In this document: one piece after another, positions 48,510-58,342 of the stretch
Layout of the letters: each line of letters opens with the position of its first letter
Position numbering within the stretch: the stretch's first letter is position 1
NCBI GenBank assembly: GCA_001916715.1
Contig: MNSZ01000046.1
Coordinates: 98,611-162,610 of the forward strand
Reading direction: 5' to 3'
Length of the DNA stretch: 64,000 nucleotides
Source: Firmicutes bacterium CAG:24053_14
GTDB taxonomy: Bacteria; Bacillota; Clostridia; Oscillospirales; Oscillospiraceae
Program-made: the position numbers and the translations under genes
Notes under the pieces: model-generated
Databases searched by the model: none
The model's input: the letters and a program-made list of their open reading frames with translations, nothing else
Told to the model about the DNA's origin: nothing

Positions 48510-49478
48510 ATGGCTGATGTTGTTGATATTCCGGAATTCAGAGCATTTTATTATACAGATGATACGCCCCGCCAGTTTTATACCCTCCGGCGATACGAGG
48601 ATGAGAGCGGGTCTGGGGAAATGCACTGTTATAATATTGCGCCAGGTATTCAACTGTCTTTTAATGATCTAAATCTAAGTTCTTGCTATCAGCCACTAAA
48701 TGTCCAAAAAGATTTTTTAGAAATAAATTATTGCCTTGAGGGCGGACACGAAGTTGAAATGGTCGGAGGCGGAATTACCTTCTTGGGTGAAAAGGATTTA
48801 AGTATATCTGGCCTATACCATGATAAACGGGTTATTGTCAATTCAAGAATCCCTTTCAATAAATATAAAGGTATAACCATTCTCTTGGAGCTAGAAACAG
48901 CCCAGACGACTCTCGACAATGAATTCTCTAAGTGGCATATAGACTTGCAAAAAATCCGCACAACTCTATGTCCGGAAGGACGTGTTCTTTTAATAAAATC
49001 CAAACAAAAAATCGACCATATTTTTGCAGAGATCTTGAGCGTTGAGAACCAGATAAGATTGCCGTATTACTGGCTGAAAATCCTGGAAATCTTACTTTTA
49101 TTAAGCCAACTGGATAACAGTTATGTGGAGCCGCCCCAACAGTTTACGGAGAAAGTATCCCGGCGGACTCAACAGGTCTATCAGTATATTATTGAAAATC
49201 CTTTTACACAAAAAAATATTTCTGAGATAGCAGAGATTTATGGGGTTTCGGAATCAAGTATGAAACGCTGCTTTAAGTCAATTTCCGGTGCTTCTCTAGG
49301 CACGTTTATGAAAAGGAAACGGATGGAGGCTGCTGCGGAATTACTTAGGTCAGAGCCGACATTGAGTGTGGGTGAAATTGCCAGTCTTGCAGGGTATGAA
49401 AATCAAGGAAAGTTTTCTGGGGCATTCAAATCAGTATACGAAATGACTCCTATCGCATATCGTTTGAAATACTCGTGA
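48510..49478 (+). CDS. AraC family regulator of the metal-uptake cargo (YbtA-like position)
   Basis: A 322-residue regulator. The N-terminal part (about 1-210) has no clear cupin pattern but includes FLEINYCLEGGHEVEM typical of AraC sensors of this type. The C-terminal DNA-binding domain (about 222-320) reads NISEIAEIYGVSESSMKRCF and SVGEIASLAGYENQGKFSGA, then YEMTPIAYRL. In siderophore and metallophore loci (YbtA, for example) such a regulator activates transport genes on binding the metal complex. It lies directly before the importer operon, with tandem repeats in the promoter. Codon use is AT-rich, unlike the genes to the left. Confidence 0.88.
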   Translation: MADVVDIPEFRAFYYTDDTPRQFYTLRRYEDESGSGEMHCYNIAPGIQLSFNDLNLSSCYQPLNVQKDFLEINYCLEGGHEVEMVGGGITFLGEKDLSISGLYHDKRVIVNSRIPFNKYKGITILLELETAQTTLDNEFSKWHIDLQKIRTTLCPEGRVLLIKSKQKIDHIFAEILSVENQIRLPYYWLKILEILLLLSQLDNSYVEPPQQFTEKVSRRTQQVYQYIIENPFTQKNISEIAEIYGVSESSMKRCFKSISGASLGTFMKRKRMEAAAELLRSEPTLSVGEIASLAGYENQGKFSGAFKSVYEMTPIAYRLKYS

Positions 49479-49518
49479 CCTAAATGGATTAAGACTTGAC
49501 CTAAACAGTTATAGACGA
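49477..49518 (+). promoter_or_regulatory. Tandem 21-base direct repeats, AraC-type operator
   Basis: Two adjacent copies, both starting GACCTAAA and ending GAC plus two bases (14 of 21 positions identical), at 49,477-49,497 and 49,498-49,518. The 21-base period (two helix turns) and overlap with the -35 box are typical of activator sites of AraC proteins. The first copy overlaps the araC stop codon. Confidence 0.6.
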
Positions 49519-49525
49519 ATATATG
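49496..49525 (+). promoter_or_regulatory. Likely promoter of the importer operon
   Basis: TTGACC (49496-49501), 18-base spacer, TATATG (49520-49525), overlapping the direct repeats. Confidence 0.5.
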
Positions 49526-49566
49526 ATCTTGTGCTATCATAATTGACGTTAATTAGAGAATGGTGA

Positions 49567-49593
49567 AAAGAGCCGCGTTCAGCGGTTCTTTTT
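49567..49593 (+). terminator. Terminator-like hairpin in the importer leader
   Basis: AAAGAGCCGC/GCGGTTCTTTTT around a GTTCA loop. It would end the araC transcript; since the predicted importer promoter lies upstream of it, it may also attenuate the operon. Confidence 0.7.
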
Positions 49594-49644
49594 AAGGGTG
49601 TCAGTTAGCGATGTCTAACCGCGAGCGAATGGGGGGCAAATCAG

Positions 49645-50595
49645 TTGTTCAGTATGGGGATCAGTGCGCGAATTGTAAAACGTATTATAACCTTGCTAAT
49701 TGTGATTTTGGGAGTCGTTACTCTCAGTTTTTGCTTGCAGATATTTACCGGTACAGATCCGGCAGAAATGCTTGTAAGAAAGACTACATTGTTCGCAACA
49801 GAAGAGCAAATCCAAGCAATGAGAGTTGAACTTGGCCTGGATGGTACACTCTCTGAGCAATATGCAGATTATATAAAAGGACTACTTACCGGGGACTTGG
49901 GTATTTCAATTACCAATCGAAAGCCTGTCATTGATAATATTAGAAATGCCCTTCCTGTTACATGTATGTTAGTTATTATGTCTATGCTCTGGGTTGCTAT
50001 TTTAACCGTTTTAATATCAGCGTTTTCTGTCATATGGAAAGACAAAGCATTTGACCATGCAACAAGAGTTATCTGCATAATTGGTATATGTGTTCCGAGT
50101 TTTTGGCTGGCACTCATTCTGCTAATTGCTTTTGCAGTTGAGATTCCGATATTTAGTGTGATTTCAGACGGGAGTATTAAATCCCTTATATTGCCATCTA
50201 TTTCTATTGCCATTCCAATTGCTTGTATTTCTATCAGAGTTTTGCGCGCTGCTGTAATAAACGAATTAAAAAGTGACTATGTTACTTACGCTAAAGCGAG
50301 GGGGTTTTCCACATCTAAAATTGTATACGGCGAGGTCCTGAGGAACGCATTTCCATCGGCCATAACACTTTTCGCACAATATTGCGCATCAGTTTTTGGA
50401 ACCTCTGCACTGATAGAAACTGTCTTTTCCATTCAGGGTCTTGGATACTATTTAACTGAAGCGTGCGAAAGTATGGATGTATATGGAATATCGGGTGTGG
50501 TACTTATTTGCGCAATCCTATTTGTTCTTTTTAATACTGCAGCAGACATCTTCTCGGGCATTATTTGCCCTGCGTATAGGAGGAAACGTGTATGA
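49645..50595 (+). CDS. ABC importer permease, NikB/DppB type
   Basis: A 316-residue inner-membrane permease with six spans and the binding-protein-dependent transport motif (EVLRNAFPSAITLFAQYCAS, near residue 230). The N-terminal span is followed by the typical GTDPAEMLVRKT loop. The start is read as TTG at 49645, seven bases after GGGGGG; an ATG at 49654 is an alternative. First gene of a five-gene peptide/nickel-type importer (permease, permease, ATPase, ATPase, binding protein). This family also carries metal-chelator complexes. Confidence 0.88.
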   Translation: MFSMGISARIVKRIITLLIVILGVVTLSFCLQIFTGTDPAEMLVRKTTLFATEEQIQAMRVELGLDGTLSEQYADYIKGLLTGDLGISITNRKPVIDNIRNALPVTCMLVIMSMLWVAILTVLISAFSVIWKDKAFDHATRVICIIGICVPSFWLALILLIAFAVEIPIFSVISDGSIKSLILPSISIAIPIACISIRVLRAAVINELKSDYVTYAKARGFSTSKIVYGEVLRNAFPSAITLFAQYCASVFGTSALIETVFSIQGLGYYLTEACESMDVYGISGVVLICAILFVLFNTAADIFSGIICPAYRRKRV

Positions 50596-51410
50596 GGAAA
50601 CATCCACAAATTGTCATTGGTGTTTTGCTTATTGCGTTATTTATTTGTATTGCGATAACTGCACCCCTCCTTGCCCCAAATGACCCAAATGCAACAAACC
50701 TTGCACTAAAAAATGCCCCGCCATCAGCCGAGTATCCTCTTGGATGCGATCAAATGGGGCGGTGTGAACTTTCGCGCTTAATTTACGGAGCGCGATATTC
50801 ACTAAGCCTTACGGTGCCTGTGCTGATAGTACTAGCAGCGATTGCATTGTTTATTGGATGCTACACTTCTTATAAAGGTGGCCTAATAGATGAGGTCATC
50901 CGATTGTTGTGCGATATATTTATGGCATTTCCGCTTTTAGTAATAGCAATGTCATTAGTGTCAGTTATTAACAATTCTGTTGCGAGCATTATCACTGCAA
51001 TTGGTATTTCTATGTCTGCGTGGTTCTTACGCATGGCGCGTTCTTATGCAAAGACCGAGTGTGGAAAGGGGTATGTAGAATCCGCAAGAGTATCTGGTGC
51101 ATCTGCAATGCGGATCGTACTTCACCACATTATCCCGAATGTATTGCCACAGTTTGTTGTCTATTTTACCACGGGAATAGCATCAGCAATTCTATCGGTA
51201 TCAAGTTTTGCATTTTTGGGTGTGGGCCTTATTGCTGGTACTCCGGAGTGGGGAGCCATGCTTAATGACGCTCGAAACAGCATTTATACAAATCCCGCCC
51301 TAATTGTTTATCCCGGCATATGCCTCATTATCTGTTGTGCGGGCTTTAATTTATTAGGTGAAGGTATTCGGGATTTTATTGGCAAGGAGGACCAGATCAG
51401 TGTTTCTTGA
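50592..51410 (+). CDS. ABC importer permease, NikC/DppC type
   Basis: A 272-residue permease with five or six spans. N-terminal conserved segment LLAPNDPNATNLALKNAPPS and YPLGCDQMGRCELSRLIYGA, of which PLGCDQMGR..SR..YG is diagnostic for this subfamily. The coupling motif is VSGASAMRIVLHHIIPNVLP. It overlaps the first permease by four bases and the ATPase gene by 11 bases. Confidence 0.92.
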   Translation: MRKHPQIVIGVLLIALFICIAITAPLLAPNDPNATNLALKNAPPSAEYPLGCDQMGRCELSRLIYGARYSLSLTVPVLIVLAAIALFIGCYTSYKGGLIDEVIRLLCDIFMAFPLLVIAMSLVSVINNSVASIITAIGISMSAWFLRMARSYAKTECGKGYVESARVSGASAMRIVLHHIIPNVLPQFVVYFTTGIASAILSVSSFAFLGVGLIAGTPEWGAMLNDARNSIYTNPALIVYPGICLIICCAGFNLLGEGIRDFIGKEDQISVS

Positions 51411-52170
51411 CGTCAGAGATCTCACTATTACTCTCAAAACGGGTGAAGAAATTGCAAAGGATATTTCTTTTTCAATAGATGGAGGAGAAATGTTGTCCAT
51501 TGTGGGCAGCTCTGGGGCAGGAAAAACGACGGTATGCAAGGCCGTTATGGGCTTACTTAGTTCTAATTATTCCATTTCAGGTGAGGTGCTTTATAGGGGG
51601 GAAAACTTGCTGCACTGTTCAAAGAAACGATTGCAGGCAATCTACGGTAAAGAAATATGCTATATTATGCAAAACCCCATGACAGCATTTAATCCATCGC
51701 TGCGTATTGGAAGGCAATTAGAAAAAACATGTTACTTACATAACCCCCAAATATCGCGGCAGGAATTACAACTATTAGTGAGCAACACACTACAACAGTT
51801 GGGCCTTGATGATTTGAAACGGATACTGAAGAGTTACCCTGATGCCCTTTCAGGTGGGATGTTGCAGCGGATTATGATTGCAGCAGCACTAATCAATCAG
51901 CCTACTATATTGGTTGCTGATGAAGCGACTACAGCAATAGATGCCTGTAACCGAATTGAATTGATGCAATTACTTAGGCAGTTATGCAGTGGCGGCATGG
52001 CGATCTTATTTGTTACACATGATTTAAGAGCGGCGTCAATGGCGGATCGAATTTTAATAATGAATGATGGCCAGTTGGTCGAGGCAGGGACAACAGAGCA
52101 GATATTCAATGAACCTAAAGAAGAATATACAAAATATCTGCTTAGTGCTTGTACGTTGGAAAGGCGGTGA
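51400..52170 (+). CDS. ABC importer ATPase, NikD/DppD type
   Basis: A 256-residue ATPase. Walker A GSSGAGKTT (about 36-44), Q-loop region CYIMQNPMTAFNPSLRIG, signature LSGGMLQRI, Walker B ILVADEATTAID and switch His in LFVTHDLRA. The C-terminus ends in the Opp-type extension (FNEPKEEYTKYLLSAC), though without the usual Cys-rich cluster. The start is GTG at 51400 with AAGGAGG upstream, overlapping the permease; the longer reading upstream is spurious. Confidence 0.92.
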   Translation: MFLDVRDLTITLKTGEEIAKDISFSIDGGEMLSIVGSSGAGKTTVCKAVMGLLSSNYSISGEVLYRGENLLHCSKKRLQAIYGKEICYIMQNPMTAFNPSLRIGRQLEKTCYLHNPQISRQELQLLVSNTLQQLGLDDLKRILKSYPDALSGGMLQRIMIAAALINQPTILVADEATTAIDACNRIELMQLLRQLCSGGMAILFVTHDLRAASMADRILIMNDGQLVEAGTTEQIFNEPKEEYTKYLLSACTLERR

Positions 52171-52176
52171 TTATCT

Positions 52177-52944
52177 ATGATTGAGGCGAAAGATGTAAGT
52201 TGCACTTTTGCCCGCAATCCGTTTTCCAAAGAGGGATTCATGGCGGTTTCCCCAGTTTCAATCCAATTCATTGATGGTGAACGGTATGCCATCGTTGGTG
52301 AGTCAGGGTCAGGTAAGACAACACTCGCCAGAATGATTGCGGGCCTCCAGCGTCCTACGACGGGGAATATCTATGTCGATGGGATGCCTGTTTACGGTAA
52401 ACACAAGGTTCATACAAATTACTTCAAGGAAGTCCAAATTATTCAACAGGACTCTTCATCTGCATTAGATCCTAAAATGTCCGTGGGTAGATCAATCGAA
52501 GAACCTCTTTTGTGTTTTTTTCATTTAGACAAAGGAGAACGCAAAAAAAGGTGTCATGATCTGATGGATTTATGTAATTTGCCTGTTGAATACTACTCGC
52601 GTCTTCCCGCAGAATTATCTGGGGGCGAGCAAAAACGAGTCGCTATTGCAAGGGCCTTGGCAGCAGAACCTAAGTGTCTAATTTTTGATGAGGCAACAAA
52701 TGGCTTTGACCTTCCTTTACGCAAGAAGATCATTGAAGAAATTGTTGACTTGCAGAGGAAACTCGCATTTACCCTTATATTTATTACACATGATATGGAG
52801 TTAGCCGTCGTTATTGCTGACGTAATTTTGGTTATGAGAAATTCCACCTTGATTGAACAGGTTGAATTTTCTGGAGATATATCAGTATTTACAAGCGAAT
52901 ACAGCAAGACGCTTTTATATGCGAGTGGAATTACTGATACATAA
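52177..52944 (+). CDS. ABC importer ATPase, NikE/DppF type
   Basis: A 255-residue ATPase. Walker A GESGSGKTTL (about 47-56), signature LSGGEQKRV, a Walker B that reads CLIFDEATNGFD, and switch His in IFITHDMEL. It forms the heterodimer with the preceding ATPase. Six bases separate the two genes. Confidence 0.92.
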   Translation: MIEAKDVSCTFARNPFSKEGFMAVSPVSIQFIDGERYAIVGESGSGKTTLARMIAGLQRPTTGNIYVDGMPVYGKHKVHTNYFKEVQIIQQDSSSALDPKMSVGRSIEEPLLCFFHLDKGERKKRCHDLMDLCNLPVEYYSRLPAELSGGEQKRVAIARALAAEPKCLIFDEATNGFDLPLRKKIIEEIVDLQRKLAFTLIFITHDMELAVVIADVILVMRNSTLIEQVEFSGDISVFTSEYSKTLLYASGITDT

Positions 52945-52994
52945 TCATTGTTGGAATTGATCATAGCAGAAATAAAATGAAAGGATAGTTTGCG

Positions 52995-54653
52995 ATGAAA
53001 TTCAAAAGACTTGCAACGATTCTTATGGCTGCGGCCATGATGGTTTCGTTGGTTGCCTGTACAGGCGACAATGGCGAAAACTCAGAAACGCCTGTTACTT
53101 CGGGCAATGATGTTGTGGAGGAAACGGAAACCAACCACATCACTTTGGCCGAAAGTTGGGGATTTGAAAATTTCTATACAATTATGACGCCCGATGTATC
53201 GGCAAGCAACTTCGGTATCACATATTATCTTAGCAATTTCTACGATGTGCTTGTAGAATATCAAGATGGAGAATACGTTGGTGGTCTGGCCGAGGATTGG
53301 ACAATTAGCGAAGATGGAACGGTCTACACATTCAATCTACGGCATGATGTGAAATTTTCTGATGGTAGCGATCTGACTGCGGAAGATGTTGCCAAATCGC
53401 TTTTGGCCGTTCCCATCAATTTGGGGCAATACAATGGAACCTATGGCCGCCTGTCTACAATTATTGAAGATGCAGTGGTCGTTGATGACTATACTGTTGA
53501 AATGCATCTGACGCAACCTTATTATAATGCGCTGCGGGAGCTGTGTTTGGCGAATCCATTCGGAATCGTATCGAGTGAACAACTTAATGATGATTTAACG
53601 AAAAAGGATACTTTTGAAACTGCAACCTATGGTACAGGTCCCTATATGTATGCTGGAGATAATGACGGGCAGACCTGGAATTTCGAGAGCAATCCCTACT
53701 ATTGGGGTGAAAGACCTGATGTTGAGAGTTTTTCTATCAAGAGCATTCCTGACAATGATGCTAAAATTCTCGCATTGAAAAACGGGGAGATTGATTTTGT
53801 CGCAGGAATCACGAACGTCTCCAACGAAAGTTTTGTGGAAATGCAAAACACTGAGGGATTTGGCGCCAAGGTTGACGACAAATCTTTCCGCACCGGATAT
53901 ATTGGTTACAATTTAAGTAGCTCTATGTTCGGTGATGAAGTTGTTCGCCAAGCCATTACATTGGCCTTAGACAAAGATGCAATTTCTGAGAGCATTTATG
54001 GCGGCCTGTATGAAAAAGCAGATACATTCTTCCCGAAGACCCTACCCTATTGTGATGTAGAGCAAACCGTATACTCTTATGATATAGACAGGGCAAACCA
54101 ATTGCTTGATGAAGCAGGATACATTGATACGGATGGCGATGGCATCCGTGAAAAGGACGGTGAGAAACTATCCTCTCCGTTCCAGTACCAAGCAGGCTCC
54201 GCTTCTGATGATAACTTGGTTGTTTATATCTGCGACCAGTTAGGGAAAATCGGAATCGAACTTACACCGCAGTCTGCACAAATGATGGACTGGTATGCAA
54301 TGATTACAACTGGAGAGTACGGCCTTACCTTATTTAAAACACAAGGCGGTTTCTATGATCCGGGCAATACGATCGGTAATATCGATCCCAGCATGGCCAT
54401 GGACCCAATTATCTCCCAGGTCGCTGCATACTTGCCGGGCGGTGCCGATCTGATTACAGAATTGGAATCTACTACTGACGAGGAACGAATCCAAGAGATT
54501 TATGGAATTATTTTGACTACGATGGCGGATCAGTGCCTTACTACACCTCTGGTGTATCCTCACCAACTTGCAGTATATAGTGATAAGATTGCAAACTACG
54601 ATTTTCCGCCTGATGCAAACTTTACTGCTGTACAAAATATCACATTAAAGTGA
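52995..54653 (+). CDS. ABC importer substrate-binding lipoprotein (NikA/OppA family)
   Basis: A 552-residue solute-binding protein, SBP_bac_5 family. Signal peptide with lipobox SLVACT (Cys at 22), then an acidic linker. The mature part starts LAESWGFENFYTIMTPD, has the family segments FDVLVEYQDG-like near the start, VYTFNLRHDVKFSDGSDLTAEDV and YGTGPYMYAG, and the second lobe with VRQAITLALDKDAIS. It is anchored outside the cell and delivers ligand to the permeases. In this context a metal-chelator complex, nickel or haem-like ligand is more likely than a peptide, but this is inference. Confidence 0.9.
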   Translation: MKFKRLATILMAAAMMVSLVACTGDNGENSETPVTSGNDVVEETETNHITLAESWGFENFYTIMTPDVSASNFGITYYLSNFYDVLVEYQDGEYVGGLAEDWTISEDGTVYTFNLRHDVKFSDGSDLTAEDVAKSLLAVPINLGQYNGTYGRLSTIIEDAVVVDDYTVEMHLTQPYYNALRELCLANPFGIVSSEQLNDDLTKKDTFETATYGTGPYMYAGDNDGQTWNFESNPYYWGERPDVESFSIKSIPDNDAKILALKNGEIDFVAGITNVSNESFVEMQNTEGFGAKVDDKSFRTGYIGYNLSSSMFGDEVVRQAITLALDKDAISESIYGGLYEKADTFFPKTLPYCDVEQTVYSYDIDRANQLLDEAGYIDTDGDGIREKDGEKLSSPFQYQAGSASDDNLVVYICDQLGKIGIELTPQSAQMMDWYAMITTGEYGLTLFKTQGGFYDPGNTIGNIDPSMAMDPIISQVAAYLPGGADLITELESTTDEERIQEIYGIILTTMADQCLTTPLVYPHQLAVYSDKIANYDFPPDANFTAVQNITLK

Positions 54654-54669
54654 GCATTTTCCCATTCTG

Positions 54670-54706
54670 CAAACGGCGTGCTATGCAAAACATAGCACGC
54701 CGTTTG
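54670..54706 (+). terminator. Long perfect hairpin after the importer operon
   Basis: A perfect 16-bp stem (CAAACGGCGTGCTATG and its complement) with a 5-base loop CAAAA. There is no long T-run; still the likely end of the importer transcript. Confidence 0.75.
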
Positions 54707-54725
54707 TAGAAAGAGAAACGACATA

Positions 54726-54754
54726 TTGCAAATAGATTACAGAGAAGTTATGTT
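54726..54754 (+). promoter_or_regulatory. Promoter of the half-ABC pair
   Basis: TTGCAA (54726-54731), 17-base spacer, TATGTT (54749-54754). Confidence 0.5.
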
Positions 54755-54795
54755 AAACCATATATTTGCTCTGCCGGTTGAAAGGAGTCCAGATA

Positions 54796-56574
54796 TTGGT
54801 GAGCAATCAATCAAAAGGAATTAAGCGGATTCTCAGTTTTGCCGGCAGATACAGGGGCCTCTTGACTTTTGCCCGTTGCCTTTCCGGCATCAGTGCGTTG
54901 TTTATTATAGGCCCTTTTATCTGTGTATATTTTGCGGCAAGAGAACTTATCGCTGTATTTTTAGGCGATCAATTGAATGGCCAAGCATTATTGAATTGGG
55001 GCCTTTTTGCATTAGGATTAGAACTCGTGGGAGTAGTACTCTACTTTTTGGCTTTGCTATCTTCTCATATCGTTGCGTTCCATATTCAAAAAAACCTGCA
55101 GATGGCAGCATTAAGGCACCTTGCTCATATGCCAATTGGCTATTTTAATGCCAATCCAAGCGGAAAATTGCGTAAAATAATTGATGAAAACAGTTTTCAA
55201 ACGGAGACCTTTATTGCACATCAGTTGCCAGATTTAACAGGCGCCCAAGTAACCCTGATTGCTGGTGTTTGCTTTATGATCATTTTTGACTGGCGTATTG
55301 GAGTTCCACTTATTATCTTATATGGAATGGCCTTTTATCTGCAAAGCTCTCTCATGGGAAAGAATAGTGCTGAGTTTATGAGAATTTATCAAGACGCTCA
55401 AGAAACAATGAACCATGAGGCTGTTGAATATATTAGAGGAATCGCCGTTGTCAAGGTGTTCGGACAAACTGTAAAGTCGTTCGCCAAATTTCATAATGCG
55501 ATAGAGACCTATAAAAAGTACGCACTTGCTTATACTATGTCTTGCAAGAAAGGCATGGTTGCATTTAATGCTATCGTAAACTCATCCTTTTTAGTGCTGG
55601 TTCCGATTGGCTTTCTAGTTGGATTTACGACCCCGACACTCAGAGATTTTATTCAAAGTTTTCTGTTTTACGTGATTTTCTCTCCGGCATGCGCAGTGAT
55701 GCTTAATAAAATTATGTATATGACTAGTTATAAAATGCAGGCAGAGGAGTCTATGCGTAGAATCGATATGATTTTAACTTCTAAACAGCAACCAGAACCA
55801 GCGATCCCCCAATATCCTGATACATATGAGGTCGCTTTTGAAGATGTGACATTTGCATATGATAATACCGATCACCCCGCAGTTTCACATCTCACTTTTA
55901 TGGCAAAAGCAGGAGCAATAACGGCCCTTGTGGGACACTCCGGGTCAGGTAAAAGCACAGCGGCCAGTCTGATCCCTCGGTTCTATGACGTGCAGGATGG
56001 CGCAGTAAAAATTGGCGGCGTTGACATCAGGGAAATCCCACAGGGTGATTTAATGAAAATGGTGGCATTTGTGTTCCAAGACCCCAAGTTGTTTAAGGAT
56101 AGCCTATTAGAAAACATAAGAGCCGGAAGACCATCGGCAACCCGTGAGGAAGTTCTAAAGGCAGCTCATCTGGCGCAGTGCGACGACATACTGAAAAAGC
56201 TTCCAAACGGAATAGATACAATTATTGGAAGTCAAGGTATATACCTGTCCGGGGGCGAAACACAGCGCATTTCTATTGCCCGCGCTATTTTAAAAGATGC
56301 TCCTATTGTAGTTTTAGATGAGGCGACAGCATATGCTGACCCCGAAAATGAGCATCAAATCCAGAAGGCCTTTGATGGACTTATAAAGAATAAAACGGTT
56401 ATTATGGTTGCACATCGGCTTTCGACTGTCCAGGATGCAGACCAAATATTGGTGATGAAAAACGGTGCGATAGCGGAAAGCGGAACACATTCTGATTTGA
56501 TAAAGCATCAGGGCGAGTATGCTAAAATGTGGGACAATTATAACAAAACGGTGCAGTGGCATATAGAAAGTTGA
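54796..56574 (+). CDS. Half-ABC transporter resembling siderophore importers (IrtA/YbtP-like)
   Basis: About 592 residues: an exporter-fold membrane domain with six spans (about 1-310), followed by an ATPase domain (about 335-590). Walker A GHSGSGKST, signature LSGGETQRI and Walker B IVVLDEATAYADPENE. The Ala-Asp-Pro-Glu-Asn form after the Walker B is what the IrtAB/YbtPQ siderophore-import group shows, where drug exporters have Ser-x-Asp. Pairs with the next gene. Start taken at TTG 54796 with AAAGGAGT upstream; GTG 54799 is an alternative. Likely imports a metal-siderophore complex across the cytoplasmic membrane. Confidence 0.85.
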   Translation: MVSNQSKGIKRILSFAGRYRGLLTFARCLSGISALFIIGPFICVYFAARELIAVFLGDQLNGQALLNWGLFALGLELVGVVLYFLALLSSHIVAFHIQKNLQMAALRHLAHMPIGYFNANPSGKLRKIIDENSFQTETFIAHQLPDLTGAQVTLIAGVCFMIIFDWRIGVPLIILYGMAFYLQSSLMGKNSAEFMRIYQDAQETMNHEAVEYIRGIAVVKVFGQTVKSFAKFHNAIETYKKYALAYTMSCKKGMVAFNAIVNSSFLVLVPIGFLVGFTTPTLRDFIQSFLFYVIFSPACAVMLNKIMYMTSYKMQAEESMRRIDMILTSKQQPEPAIPQYPDTYEVAFEDVTFAYDNTDHPAVSHLTFMAKAGAITALVGHSGSGKSTAASLIPRFYDVQDGAVKIGGVDIREIPQGDLMKMVAFVFQDPKLFKDSLLENIRAGRPSATREEVLKAAHLAQCDDILKKLPNGIDTIIGSQGIYLSGGETQRISIARAILKDAPIVVLDEATAYADPENEHQIQKAFDGLIKNKTVIMVAHRLSTVQDADQILVMKNGAIAESGTHSDLIKHQGEYAKMWDNYNKTVQWHIES

Positions 56575-56584
56575 GGTGCTGTCT

Positions 56585-58324
56585 ATGCTAAAACGTGCGT
56601 TTGCATTAAGCGATCAAGGCGCAAAAGATTTAGCGAAAGGAATTATAGCAACTGCCTGCGCCAATTTGATACAGATCATTCCAGCAAGTTTGTTGTTGAT
56701 GGTAGTAATGATGCTTTTAGAAAAAGCGGCGGGGACTCAAGTTAATGTAGGTCGGAATATTCCGTTCTTTGTCGGAATTACCCTGGTGCTTTTTGGCATG
56801 ATCGCGATTGCCCAATTAGTACAATACAATTTGACATACACTGCTGCATATAAGGAAAGTGCAAACCGAAGAATTGTGCTGGCTGAAAAACTCAGAAAAC
56901 TTCCACTGTCATTCTTTGAAAAGAAAAATTTAGCCGATCTGACAACTACTATTATGGGGGATTGTACAGCATTAGAAAGGACATTTTCTAATGCGATTCC
57001 ACAGTTGTTAGGCACAATTCTTATGTTTGTTATTATGTCCGTGGGGCTGGCAGTTTTAGACTGGAGGATGGCTCTTTGTATTATTGTCCCGGTACCAGTT
57101 GCCTCAATTGTTGTTGTTCTTGCTCGTAAGGCACAGAGTAAGGCGGAACTTGAAAATCTGGAGGCAAAAAGGTGCGCCTATGACGCAGTACAAGAATATA
57201 TTGATACTATAAAAGAATTAAAAGCATACTCAAAAACGGATGTATACTTGGATGAACTTGATAAAAAGTTAGAGAATGTTATTCGTTGTTCCTTCCGAAA
57301 TGAGTTAGCCCCCGGAGCATCTACAACAGCTGCTCAGTTCATCCTGCGCTTTGGTTTAGTTGCTGTTTTGCTTATAGGGGGAAACTTGGTGATTGAAGGT
57401 ATGCTTTCTATTCCCATGCTCATACTGTTCCTTCTTTTCGCTGGTCGAATCTATGATCCATTCACCAACTGTTTCATGCTATTAGCGGAGGTTTTTGCCG
57501 CACTTGTAAGCATTGGCCGGATGAAACAGATAGACAATACACAGGAACAAACCGGCTCAGACTGTTGCAATAACATTGGCTGCGATATTGAGTTCAAGGA
57601 TGTTTACTTTTCTTATAACGAGGAACCAGTTCTGACAGGAGTATCTTTTGTAGCAAAGCAAGGCGAAATAACTGCTTTAGTCGGGCCATCTGGCAGTGGA
57701 AAATCAACAGTTTCAAAATTAGCAGCGCGTTTTTGGGACGCCGATTCCGGACTCATAACACTTGGAGGCATAGATGTCAAAACTGTTGAACCAGAAGTAT
57801 TGTTAAAAAACTATGCAATTGTATTCCAGAATGTCACCCTTTTTGACGAATCGGTAATGGAAAATATACGGCTTGGCCGTAGCGGAGCTTCTGACGAAGA
57901 TGTTAGAGCCGCAGCAAAGGCCGCCCAATGTGATGAGTTTATTGATCGTTTACCGCAAGGCTATGACACGAATATCGGGGAAAACGGAAGTAAATTATCC
58001 GGTGGCGAGCGCCAGCGCATTTCTATTGCCCGTGCCTTGCTAAAAAATGCTCCTGTTATTCTTCTCGATGAAGCAACTGCATCTATGGATGCAGAAAGTG
58101 AAACAATGGTACAAACTGCCTTGTCAGCGTTATTAAAAGGTAGGACAGTGATAGTTATTGCGCATCGAATGAGGACCATAGCAAATGCAGACAAGATAGT
58201 TGTTTTGGACAAAGGAAAAGTGACTGAAGTGGGGACTCCCAGCGAGTTGGCTAAAAAAGGCGGGTTGTATGCGCATTTGGTTGCACTCCAGCAGAAACAG
58301 CAAATGTCTTCCTTACCGACATGA
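56585..58324 (+). CDS. Half-ABC transporter, partner (IrtB/YbtQ-like)
   Basis: A 579-residue protein with the same plan: six spans (about 15-305) and an ATPase (about 335-575). Walker A GPSGSGKST, signature LSGGERQRI, Walker B VILLDEATASMDAESE and switch His in VIAHRMRTI. It would form a heterodimer with the preceding half-transporter. Starts ten bases after that gene; ATG with GAGGTG upstream. Operon continues to a DtxR/MntR-type regulator, which supports a role in metal acquisition. Confidence 0.87.
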   Translation: MLKRAFALSDQGAKDLAKGIIATACANLIQIIPASLLLMVVMMLLEKAAGTQVNVGRNIPFFVGITLVLFGMIAIAQLVQYNLTYTAAYKESANRRIVLAEKLRKLPLSFFEKKNLADLTTTIMGDCTALERTFSNAIPQLLGTILMFVIMSVGLAVLDWRMALCIIVPVPVASIVVVLARKAQSKAELENLEAKRCAYDAVQEYIDTIKELKAYSKTDVYLDELDKKLENVIRCSFRNELAPGASTTAAQFILRFGLVAVLLIGGNLVIEGMLSIPMLILFLLFAGRIYDPFTNCFMLLAEVFAALVSIGRMKQIDNTQEQTGSDCCNNIGCDIEFKDVYFSYNEEPVLTGVSFVAKQGEITALVGPSGSGKSTVSKLAARFWDADSGLITLGGIDVKTVEPEVLLKNYAIVFQNVTLFDESVMENIRLGRSGASDEDVRAAAKAAQCDEFIDRLPQGYDTNIGENGSKLSGGERQRISIARALLKNAPVILLDEATASMDAESETMVQTALSALLKGRTVIVIAHRMRTIANADKIVVLDKGKVTEVGTPSELAKKGGLYAHLVALQQKQQMSSLPT

Positions 58325-58342
58325 ACGTCCTAAGAGGGAAAT

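Noticed and set aside
49611..49829. Short frame over the start of the NikB-type permease
   Set aside because: Different frame from the permease, Arg/Asn-rich, no motif; a shadow.
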